A DNA stretch of 5,187 bases from positions 1 to 5,187 of the forward strand of contig JAEKFU010000332.1 in NCBI GenBank assembly GCA_016522385.1, read 5' to 3'. This document shows, one piece after another, positions 1 to 5,187 of the stretch; position 1 is the first letter of the stretch; every line of letters begins with the position of its first letter. The notes under the pieces are model-generated. The model had not been told where the DNA came from. It saw only the letters and a program-made list of their open reading frames with translations, and searched no databases. The position numbers were made by a program, and so were the translations under genes. The DNA is from Pseudomonadota bacterium (GTDB lineage: Bacteria > Pseudomonadota > Alphaproteobacteria > Rhizobiales > Aestuariivirgaceae).

Positions 1-99
1 GAATTGAGGAGGGGTGGCACTGGCCATCCCTTCTCGACTATGGTCTTCCTCAAGAACAGCAACAAGGTAGCGAATCGGGAACCATACTATGACCGGTAG
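1..99 (+). CDS. 3' end of an upstream operon gene (partial, frame uncertain)
   Basis: Two reading frames run in from the left edge and stop around the permease start. Frame 1 stops with TAG at 97-99 and contains GHPFSTMVFLKNSN. About 70% of its codons end in G or C and most begin with a purine, matching the neighbouring genes. Frame 3 stops with TGA at 90-92, giving an ATGA overlap with the permease ATG at 89, and contains WHWPSLLDYGLP; its third-position GC is only about 50%. I prefer frame 1 on composition, but the ATGA junction keeps frame 3 open. I do not recognise either tail. In operons of this type the missing partner is usually a periplasmic substrate-binding protein, so that is a contextual guess only. 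Confidence 0.4.
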   Translation, partial: ELRRGGTGHPFSTMVFLKNSNKVANREPYYDR

Positions 100-841
100 C
101 GCGGCGCGGACACTGCCCTATATCTACGCATTCATGGGCATCGTCCTGGCCTGGCAGATGGTTGTCGTGTTCTCAGGCGCCCATGTTGCAATTCTGCCGC
201 CTCCACTGCTCGCAGCAAAGTCTTTCGTGGAATTGATCGCGAGCGGCGAACTCTTCAAACACATCGGTACCAGCTTGGGCCGTGTGTTGGCAGCTTGGAC
301 GATTGCCGCTGTCATCGCAGTTCCGCTTGGGCTGATGATGGGCAGATCCAGCCGTTTTGAAAGAATTGCCGATCCTGTAATCGAATTGTTTCGTCCGATC
401 TCACCGCTCGCCTGGATCCCGCTCGCTATTTTGTGGTTCGGTATCGGTGAATCAGGCAAGATTTTCATCATTTTCGTTGCCACCTTCTTTCCCATTGTCC
501 TGAACACTGTCGCAGGAGTGAAAGGTGTCGACCCGGTGCTGATCCGTGCCGGACAGGTTCTGGGATGCGACGACGGGGCAACGCTGTTTCGCAAGGTTAT
601 CCTGCCGGCTGCAATGCCGAACATCGTCGTTGGATTTCGCATCTCATTCGGTACCGGTTGGGCTGCGATTATTGCAGCCGAGTTGGTTGCCGCGCAGTCT
701 GGACTTGGCTATCTCATTGCCGATGGCATGGAAATTCTGCGATCCGATCTGGTTCTGGTCGGCATGGTCGTGATTGGTATTCTCGGGGTGCTGATCGACA
801 CGGTCTTTCGGATAATCCTGCGCGCTTTCAGTTGGACTTGA
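89..841 (+). CDS. ABC transporter permease, SsuC/TauC type
   Basis: Inner-membrane permease subunit of an importer of the nitrate/sulfonate/taurine/thiamine-precursor class, 250 residues, a normal length for the family. About six hydrophobic segments are visible, near residues 10-30, 64-84, 103-121, 124-143, 188-210 and 219-245. Between them lie the family's FRPISPLAWIPLAILWFGIG stretch (101-120) and a cytoplasmic EAA coupling loop (about 154-176, with G159 and ILP at 171-173) that docks on the ATPase. A second typical stretch, GWAAIIAAELVA, follows at 190-201. The ATG at 89 overlaps the end of the upstream gene and has only a weak purine-rich stretch (CGGGAA, 76-81) before it, which suits translational coupling. 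The stop lies 4 bases before the ATPase start. The family call is firm; the substrate cannot be inferred. TauC, SsuC, ThiX-like and pyrimidine-type permeases are too similar to separate by eye, so no symbol is given. Confidence 0.95.
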   Translation: MTGSAARTLPYIYAFMGIVLAWQMVVVFSGAHVAILPPPLLAAKSFVELIASGELFKHIGTSLGRVLAAWTIAAVIAVPLGLMMGRSSRFERIADPVIELFRPISPLAWIPLAILWFGIGESGKIFIIFVATFFPIVLNTVAGVKGVDPVLIRAGQVLGCDDGATLFRKVILPAAMPNIVVGFRISFGTGWAAIIAAELVAAQSGLGYLIADGMEILRSDLVLVGMVVIGILGVLIDTVFRIILRAFSWT

Positions 842-845
842 CCGA

Positions 846-1652
846 ATGGAAACGCAGGCAAAACCGGTCGAGATCCGCGATTTGGAAATGGTCTTCAATA
901 CCAGCCGCGGCGAACAGGTGCGTGCATTGCAGCCCGTGTCTCTAGAAATTGCGCCGGGCGAGTTCGTAGCCCTGGTTGGGCCTTCCGGCTGCGGCAAGAG
1001 CACTTTGTTGAACATATTGGCTGGATTCTTGACACCAACGGGCGGCTGCGCGCTTGCTGGTGGCGAACCGATTACCCGCCCCGATATCGACCATGGCATG
1101 GTGTTTCAGGACTATGCCCTGTTTCCGTGGCTGTCTGTCATCGACAATGTTGCATTTGGTCTTGAACGCAAAGGTATCGCAAAAGCGGACCGCCTAAAAC
1201 AAGCCCAGAACTATCTTGAGCTTGTCGGCCTTGGCGAGTTTGCCCAAAAACGACCCTCCGAACTTTCTGGCGGCATGAAACAACGTGTTGCACTCGCTCG
1301 CGTCTTTGCCACCGATCCCTCAATCATATTCATGGATGAACCGTTCGGCGCCCTGGACGCACTTACCCGCCGCTTCCTGCAGCATCAATTGCTGGAGATC
1401 TGGCAGCGTCACAAGAAGACCATCGTATTCGTCACCCATTCTGTGCAGGAGGCGATTTATCTGGCAAACCGCATCGTCGTCATGACGGCACGACCGGGAC
1501 GTATCAAGATCGATCAGGAAATCGAGTTGTCCTACCCTCGCGTGTACACGGAGGCGAAGTTCAGAAACTACGAAAAGCTGATATACGACCAGCTCGATGA
1601 GGAGTTGGCCAAAACCTTTGACTTTGAAAGCAAGGGTGTTGTCCGTGACTGA
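846..1652 (+). CDS. ABC transporter ATP-binding protein, SsuB/TauB type
   Basis: Cytoplasmic ATPase that powers the neighbouring permease, 268 residues and apparently intact. All nucleotide-binding motifs are present in order: Walker A GPSGCGKST (45-53), Q-loop glutamine 88 in MVFQDYALFPW, ABC signature LSGGMKQR (140-147), Walker B IIFMDEP (160-166) with catalytic Glu165, the D-loop region GALD (168-171) and the H-loop His198 in VTHSV. The Q-loop segment ending in ALFPW and the ARPGRI segment (215-220) are typical of the nitrate/sulfonate/taurine subfamily. The start is 4 bases after the permease stop and lacks a clear Shine-Dalgarno sequence, which points to re-initiation or coupling. The 3' end overlaps the amidase start by 8 bases and contains that gene's ribosome binding site. 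Family assignment is secure; substrate is unknown. Confidence 0.96.
   Translation: METQAKPVEIRDLEMVFNTSRGEQVRALQPVSLEIAPGEFVALVGPSGCGKSTLLNILAGFLTPTGGCALAGGEPITRPDIDHGMVFQDYALFPWLSVIDNVAFGLERKGIAKADRLKQAQNYLELVGLGEFAQKRPSELSGGMKQRVALARVFATDPSIIFMDEPFGALDALTRRFLQHQLLEIWQRHKKTIVFVTHSVQEAIYLANRIVVMTARPGRIKIDQEIELSYPRVYTEAKFRNYEKLIYDQLDEELAKTFDFESKGVVRD
1632..1647 (+). promoter_or_regulatory. Ribosome binding site and GTG start that set the amidase N-terminus
   Basis: AAGGG at 1632-1636 lies 8 bases before GTG at 1645-1647, inside the last codons of the ATPase gene. The GTG is in frame with the amidase and gives the N-terminus VTDEKAAIS. The in-frame ATG at 1597 would add 16 residues encoded wholly within the ATPase gene and has no better ribosome binding site. 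The nearby ATG at 1652 is out of frame. Confidence 0.7.
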
Positions 1653-2979
1653 TGAGAAAGCAGCAATTTCAGCGCTGGAAACCATAGGAGCGATTGTTCG
1701 TGGCGAGACCACCGCGGAAGCCGAGATGCGCCGATGCATTCGGCGTATTCAAAGCCTGGAACGGCAATTGCAGGCCTTTGTCGACCTTAACTCCAAGGCG
1801 GCCATCGAAGCTGCAAAGCAAGCCGATGCGGTGTCGGGCCAGAAACGCGGACCTTTGCATGGCCTGCCGGTGGCTGTGAAAGCTGTCTTCGACGTCGCCG
1901 GTATGCGCTGCGATTGGGGCACGGCCATTCATGGGCATAGAGTGCCTAACACGGACGCGGCGGTGGTGAGCCGGCTAAAGGATGCTGGAGCGATCGTAGT
2001 CGGAACTACGGTCTCAACCGAATATGCCATCGCCGCCGCTGGTCCAACACGTAATCCATTTGACCCGACCCGCACACCCGGAGGGTCTTCCAGTGGCTCT
2101 GCAGCAGCGGTGGCCAGCGGCATGGTGCCGGCAGCACTCGGATCGCAAACGGTCGGTTCAGTTGTTCGCCCGTCCATCTATTGCGGTGTCTTTGGATTGA
2201 AACCAACCCGGGGTGCGATGCCGAAACGAGGAGGCATGGTGCTGTCGCCTCGCCTCGACCATCCGGGTGTGCTTGCGCGCACACCCGATGATGTGTCGCT
2301 GCTGTGCCAAGTATTGTTTGCCCGTGACGACCATGATCCTGATAGCATACGCGTTTTACCTCCCGGCCATGTCCCAAGACCGCAGGACCTGCGCGTGCTG
2401 ACAGTGCGCGATTGGCCGCCGGAGGCAGTTTCGCCGGCTAGTTTGGAGGCCCAGTCAAGAGCCGAACAGCTCTTGTCAGGCATGGGAGCAAGGGTCGAAA
2501 AACACTCGCTGCCGGATGCGTATGCGGGCATAACCGATGTGCTCTACACCATCATGACGCGCGACATGGCTTTGGCCCATGGTCAGGACCGAGACCGCGC
2601 CGGTGATCAAATGAGCGCGCCATTGCGTGATCTAATCGACCAGGGACGGGCAGTGACCGACTCAGAGTATGAACGGGCACTGGCCACGGCCGACGGCTGG
2701 CGAGGCGAACTTTGCGAAATACTGGGCGCGGACACCGTGATGCTTTCGCCGGCAACTCAGGACATCGCGCCGTTGCGGCGCGAGGGTACGGGATCAAACC
2801 GGCAGCAGGCCCTATGGTCGCTGGTTGGACTGCCTGTCATCGCGGTTCCTACAGGATTGTGTCGTCATATGCCCATCGGCGTTCAGATCGGGGCCGGCCC
2901 CGGTCAAGAAACTCTCATAATTGCGGCGGCGCGCACAATCCACGAATGCCGTTCCGCTGGTAATGGACTATTGTCGTGA
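1645..2979 (+). CDS. Amidase-signature family hydrolase
   Basis: Cytoplasmic amidohydrolase of the amidase-signature family (related to GatA, FAAH and malonamidase E2), 444 residues from the GTG start. The Ser-cisSer-Lys triad is visible: Lys79 in GLPVAVKAVFD, Ser148 in the glycine/serine loop GGSSSGS (146-152) and nucleophile Ser172 in TVGSVVRP. Ser148 and Ser172 have the standard 24-residue spacing. The block continues as YCGVFGLKPTRG (179-190), and the C-terminal GLPVIAVPTG (395-404) and PIGVQIG (410-416) segments are typical. There is no signal peptide, and no extra C-terminal domain such as that of allophanate hydrolase. One oddity is Val170 where most members have Gly or Ala in T-G/A-G-S, next to the oxyanion loop. 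The 8-base overlap with the transporter ATPase gene implies that the enzyme acts on the imported compound or a derivative. A GatA role in tRNA amidation is unlikely because no gatB or gatC is adjacent. The substrate is unknown. Confidence 0.93.
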   Translation: MTDEKAAISALETIGAIVRGETTAEAEMRRCIRRIQSLERQLQAFVDLNSKAAIEAAKQADAVSGQKRGPLHGLPVAVKAVFDVAGMRCDWGTAIHGHRVPNTDAAVVSRLKDAGAIVVGTTVSTEYAIAAAGPTRNPFDPTRTPGGSSSGSAAAVASGMVPAALGSQTVGSVVRPSIYCGVFGLKPTRGAMPKRGGMVLSPRLDHPGVLARTPDDVSLLCQVLFARDDHDPDSIRVLPPGHVPRPQDLRVLTVRDWPPEAVSPASLEAQSRAEQLLSGMGARVEKHSLPDAYAGITDVLYTIMTRDMALAHGQDRDRAGDQMSAPLRDLIDQGRAVTDSEYERALATADGWRGELCEILGADTVMLSPATQDIAPLRREGTGSNRQQALWSLVGLPVIAVPTGLCRHMPIGVQIGAGPGQETLIIAAARTIHECRSAGNGLLS

Positions 2980-3037
2980 TGTCGCATTTGGGTCTACCAT
3001 CGAATTTTTAAGGGAATTGCCCCTGATCGGACCCTGC

Positions 3038-3062
3038 GAGCACCGTTCTGCAGAGACTGCTC
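3038..3062 (+). other. Bulged stem-loop downstream of the amidase gene
   Basis: GAGCA at 3038-3042 pairs with TGCTC at 3058-3062. After a two-base bulge (CC, 3043-3044), GTT at 3045-3047 pairs with GAC at 3055-3057 when read antiparallel, including one G-U pair, leaving loop CTGCAGA. It lies about 58 bases after the amidase stop and could mark the operon's 3' end. No T-run follows, so it is not a standard intrinsic terminator. Confidence 0.3.
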
Positions 3063-3175
3063 AGCCCCCGGTAATGGACTCAAATCGGCATAGCTCAACA
3101 CTTCCGCTTGGTGCCAAAAACCGAAATTCGCCATTTTGCCTAGTGTGGTAGATTCCACGCCAGTTGATCGGTAAT

Positions 3176-3192
3176 CTCTCCGGCATGGAGGG
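3176..3192 (+). promoter_or_regulatory. Ribosome binding site of the cyclase gene, inside a potential hairpin
   Basis: GGAGGG at 3187-3192 is a strong Shine-Dalgarno sequence 6 bases before GTG at 3199, but only 3 bases before the alternative TTG at 3196. It is complementary to CTCTCC at 3176-3181 (five Watson-Crick pairs and one G-U) across a 5-base GGCAT loop, so the mRNA could fold to hide the ribosome binding site. The Shine-Dalgarno call is solid; a regulatory role for the hairpin is inference. Confidence 0.5.
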
Positions 3193-3198
3193 TTCTTG

Positions 3199-4920
3199 GT
3201 GGAACGCAGACTCGCCGCCATATTGGCTTCCGATGTCGTTGGCTACTCCAAGTTGATGACCGAGAACGAGGAAGCCACTCTAGCGCAGTTGAAGGCGCAT
3301 CGAGCCAACCTGTTCGACCCTAAGATCACAGAACATAACGGTCGCATCATCAAACTAATGGGCGACGGAACTCTGGTGGAGTTTGCCAGTGTCGTTGATG
3401 CTGTGAACTGCGCAATTGCCATACAATCTGCCCTTGCTAAATCCGAACGTACCATTCGACTGCGTATCGGCATCAATCTCGGTGACGTTATCGTCGAAGG
3501 CGAAGATATCTATGGCGACGGCGTCAACATCGCTGCCCGTTTGGAGACGCTTGCCAATCCGGGTGGCATTTGCGTTTCGGGCGCCGTTTATGAACAGGTG
3601 CGGGACCGTGTCGAGTCGCTGTTTGAGGATATGGGTGATCAGGTAGTCAAGGATATTGACCGGCCCGTTCGCGTCTGGCGTTGGCCGCCGGTAGGCGCGC
3701 TTGGCAGCAAGAGTGACGGGTCTGAAGTAGCGACAGAGCCAAGAAATCGGCCTGCAATCGCAGTTCTCCCATTCGCCAACTTAGGCGGCGATCCTGACCA
3801 AGAGTATTTCTCCGATGGCTTGACCGAGGATATTATCACCGCGCTCACTTACTGGCGTTCTTTCCCCGTGATCGCCCGCAATTCCTGTTTCGCCTTCAAG
3901 AATAGGGTCGTTGATATCAAAGAGGTGGGTCGTGATTTGGGAGCTCGTTATCTGCTGGAAGGCAGTGTCAGAAGGCATGGATCGCGTATTCGCATCACGG
4001 TGCAGTTGATTGATGGCGTCAGCGGCCAGCACGTCTGGGCGGAAAGGTACGATCGGGAGCTTGACGACATATTTGAGGTTCAGGATGATATCGTCCAGCG
4101 CATAGCTGCGCATGTCGCACCGGAATTGGCGAAGGCAGAACTCCAGCGGTCGAGAAACAAGCTGCCGGAAGATCTCGATGCATGGGATCTCTGTCTGCGC
4201 GCAATGCCGTGGATTCGTCAACGAACACGCGAGGGCAATGCCAAAGCAAGGGAACTGTTCTCGCGTGCAATCGCAATCCACCCTGACTATTCAGATGCTT
4301 ACGCTGGACTAGCGATGTCTTACCAGCAGGACCTCCTCATAGGCGTTGCTGAAGACCGAAAGGCCACGGCCACCAAGGTGATGGAAGCCGCGCGGAAGGC
4401 GATTGAATGCGACGAGTCTTCGTCATGGGCACATCACGAATTGAGCACAGCTTACCAATGGCTCGATCGTACCGATGACGCACTTGCCGAAGCCAGGATC
4501 TCAGTAGACCTCAATCCGAACGATGCCTATGCACTACACGCGCTCGGCAACAAGTCTGACCTTGCAGGTGACCCGAACGGAATCTTGTTGATGGAAAGGG
4601 CTCAAAAGCTGAATCCTGAGGACGCAAGCAGGTATACCCACCTTACATTTCTTGCACGTGCTTATGTCAATGCAGGGAACTATAGAGCAGCCGAAGAATG
4701 CGCCCGCCACGCGATACGACGTCAAACTGAGTATGCACCCGCGCATTTCATACTAGCGATTGCACTGACTGGTCTAAAAAGGTTCGACGAGGCGCGCTCA
4801 GCGTTGGCCAGGTGCGATGAAATCAGTCCGGGCTTTGTTACATCGCGCCAACACTGGCGGCCTTATGTAGATCCTGAAAGTAACAAGAGGCTCAAACAGG
4901 GTTTATCCCGCATAAACTGA
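3199..4920 (+). CDS. Adenylate cyclase (class III) with TolB/FlgO-like and TPR regions
   Basis: Predicted soluble cAMP-forming enzyme of 573 residues. The class III cyclase domain covers about residues 3-160. Metal-binding aspartates are Asp12 (ASDVVGYS) and Asp56 (MGDGTLVEF), adenine-specifying residues are Lys52 and Asp103 (EDIYGDG), and transition-state residues are Asn110 and Arg114 (VNIAAR). All six are intact, so catalytic activity is expected and ATP should be preferred over GTP. A linker leads to a TolB N-terminal/FlgO-like region (about 185-305: AIAVLPFAN, YFSDGLTEDI, YLLEGSVRR, QHVWAERYD). TPR-like helical repeats follow (about 330-550: AIAIHPDYSDAYAGLA, LNPNDAYALHALG, AGNYRAAEECARHAI). 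No transmembrane segment or signal peptide is visible. Length and order match the multi-copy rhizobial cyclase family. The GTG start is chosen for its ribosome binding site spacing and the family-like VERRLAAIL N-terminus; TTG at 3196 would add one residue. The signal sensed and its partners are unknown. Confidence 0.93.
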   Translation: MERRLAAILASDVVGYSKLMTENEEATLAQLKAHRANLFDPKITEHNGRIIKLMGDGTLVEFASVVDAVNCAIAIQSALAKSERTIRLRIGINLGDVIVEGEDIYGDGVNIAARLETLANPGGICVSGAVYEQVRDRVESLFEDMGDQVVKDIDRPVRVWRWPPVGALGSKSDGSEVATEPRNRPAIAVLPFANLGGDPDQEYFSDGLTEDIITALTYWRSFPVIARNSCFAFKNRVVDIKEVGRDLGARYLLEGSVRRHGSRIRITVQLIDGVSGQHVWAERYDRELDDIFEVQDDIVQRIAAHVAPELAKAELQRSRNKLPEDLDAWDLCLRAMPWIRQRTREGNAKARELFSRAIAIHPDYSDAYAGLAMSYQQDLLIGVAEDRKATATKVMEAARKAIECDESSSWAHHELSTAYQWLDRTDDALAEARISVDLNPNDAYALHALGNKSDLAGDPNGILLMERAQKLNPEDASRYTHLTFLARAYVNAGNYRAAEECARHAIRRQTEYAPAHFILAIALTGLKRFDEARSALARCDEISPGFVTSRQHWRPYVDPESNKRLKQGLSRIN

Positions 4921-4932
4921 TCGCTTGCTAAT

Positions 4933-4948
4933 GCGGACCGATGTCCGC
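4933..4948 (+). repeat. Short perfect inverted repeat after the cyclase stop codon
   Basis: GCGGAC (4933-4938) and GTCCGC (4943-4948) form a perfect 6-base-pair stem with loop CGAT, starting 12 bases after the stop codon. The position suits a transcript-end hairpin. The following bases (TACGTGGCG) have no T-run, so intrinsic termination is doubtful. GCGGACCG occurs again at 4962-4969. Confidence 0.4.
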
Positions 4949-5041
4949 TACGTGGCGCTTGGCGGACCGGACAGAACCGCAGCCTGGTTGTCGGTTCAGT
5001 GCCACAAGCAGAAGCTGTTCACTTGATCCGTGGAATTGACT

Positions 5042-5187
5042 TCAGCTTAAATTCAGCAGGCAGCCGGCGCGCTTCTTCCTGTTGGACCAGTCCGGCTCCC
5101 GCCTAGCGCGACCGTGCTGCACCTCGCCGCATCGCGGCTGCCGACTTGATGTTCGCGCCACTGCCGATTTTCCGCATAGTGTTGGAC
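5042..5187 (-). pseudogene. Possible frameshifted gene remnant entering from the right edge
   Basis: Read leftwards from the edge, the frame containing MRKIGSGANIKSAAAM (5177 down to about 5130) has about 75% G or C at third positions, then stops at 5103-5105. From about 5125 down to the TGA at 5042-5044 a different frame takes over with even stronger third-position GC (HGRARREPDWSNRKKRAG). Joined, they could be a C-terminal fragment broken by a frameshift. I recognise no family, and the stretch is too short for composition to be decisive, so it may be non-coding. Confidence 0.2.

Larger units (their letters stand above)
2980..3198 (+). other. Intergenic region between the amidase and cyclase genes
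   Basis: No gene is supported in these 219 bases. From left to right it holds a bulged stem-loop (3038-3062), the second copy of an 11-base repeat (3070-3080), an AT-richer stretch with an imperfect dyad centred near 3126, and a hairpin over the cyclase ribosome binding site (3176-3192). The cyclase promoter should lie here because the gap and the change of function suggest a new transcription unit. The best pair I can see is TTCGCC (3127-3132) with TAGATT (3149-3154) at 16-base spacing, which matches the sigma-70 consensus poorly (3 of 6 and 4 of 6), so it is not annotated as a promoter. Confidence 0.5.
4921..5187. other. Region after the cyclase gene with no intact gene recognised
   Basis: These 267 bases contain no convincing plus-strand frame. 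There is a hairpin just after the cyclase stop (4933-4948), a repeat of GCGGACCG at 4962-4969, and a second possible stem in which GAACCG (4974-4979) pairs with CGGTTC (4992-4997). From about 5042 to the right edge the minus strand has coding-like composition, but in two different frames. No tRNA, rRNA or transposase is recognisable. Confidence 0.5.

Noticed and set aside
124..642. Long minus-strand open frame of 172 codons opposite the permease gene
   Set aside because: It lies wholly opposite a gene with strong family motifs, has no recognisable domains, and looks like a by-product of that gene's GC-rich codon use. The same holds for the minus-strand frames at 644-1099, 1320-1739 and 3781-4281.
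565..945. Plus-strand open frame spanning the permease-ATPase junction
   Set aside because: It is out of frame with both real genes, and its Arg/Cys/Ser-rich translation without domains is typical of a shifted reading of coding sequence.
1597..1644. Longer amidase start at ATG 1597
   Set aside because: It would add 16 residues encoded entirely within the ATPase gene, whereas GTG 1645 has a well-spaced AAGGG and gives a typical short junction.
3011..3024. AGGG/CCCT stem after the amidase as an intrinsic terminator
   Set aside because: The stem is only 4 base pairs, the T-rich bases precede rather than follow it, and no T-run follows on either strand.
3196..3198. TTG start for the cyclase
   Set aside because: It is only 3 bases from the end of GGAGGG, too close for efficient initiation. 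GTG at 3199 has better spacing and a family-like N-terminus.
1..5187. CRISPR arrays, tRNA or rRNA genes, insertion-sequence ends, toxin-antitoxin or phage-defence genes
   Set aside because: No regularly spaced repeats, cloverleaf-like segments, transposase motifs or defence-protein motifs were seen on either strand by reading.

Overview
The window looks like chromosomal DNA from an alphaproteobacterium, most likely of the Rhizobiales (Mesorhizobium-, Hoeflea- or Aminobacter-like). The evidence is moderate-to-high GC with GC-rich third codon positions, tightly overlapping genes, use of GTG starts, and a soluble class III cyclase fused to TolB/FlgO-like and TPR regions, an architecture that is expanded in rhizobia. 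The genus assignment is inference.

Layout. Positions 1-2979 carry a plus-strand operon. It consists of the tail of an upstream gene (reading frame uncertain, ending at 92 or 99), a SsuC/TauC-type ABC permease (89-841), its SsuB/TauB-type ATPase (846-1652) and an amidase-signature hydrolase (1645-2979). Junctions overlap or are separated by 4 bases, so the genes are probably co-transcribed and translationally coupled. A 219-base gap (2980-3198) holds a bulged stem-loop, a short direct repeat, an AT-richer dyad and a hairpin over the next ribosome binding site. A separate plus-strand gene (3199-4920) then encodes the cyclase-TolB-like-TPR protein. The last 267 bases (4921-5187) hold no convincing intact gene; they contain a short hairpin after the cyclase stop and a weak minus-strand coding signal that changes frame, possibly a gene remnant.

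How the genes work together. The permease and ATPase would form the membrane part of an importer of the nitrate/sulfonate/taurine/pyrimidine-precursor class, which needs a periplasmic binding protein (perhaps encoded just upstream). The co-encoded amidase suggests that the imported compound contains an amide, carbamoyl or ureido bond hydrolysed in the cytoplasm, for example as a nitrogen source; the substrate cannot be read from the sequence. The cyclase keeps all six canonical catalytic positions with adenine-type specificity residues, so it should make cAMP. Nothing ties it functionally to the transporter operon.

Nothing here clearly amounts to an undescribed system. The best leads are the transporter-amidase pairing with its unusual amidase oxyanion loop, the hairpin occluding the cyclase ribosome binding site, and the possible frameshifted remnant at the right edge.
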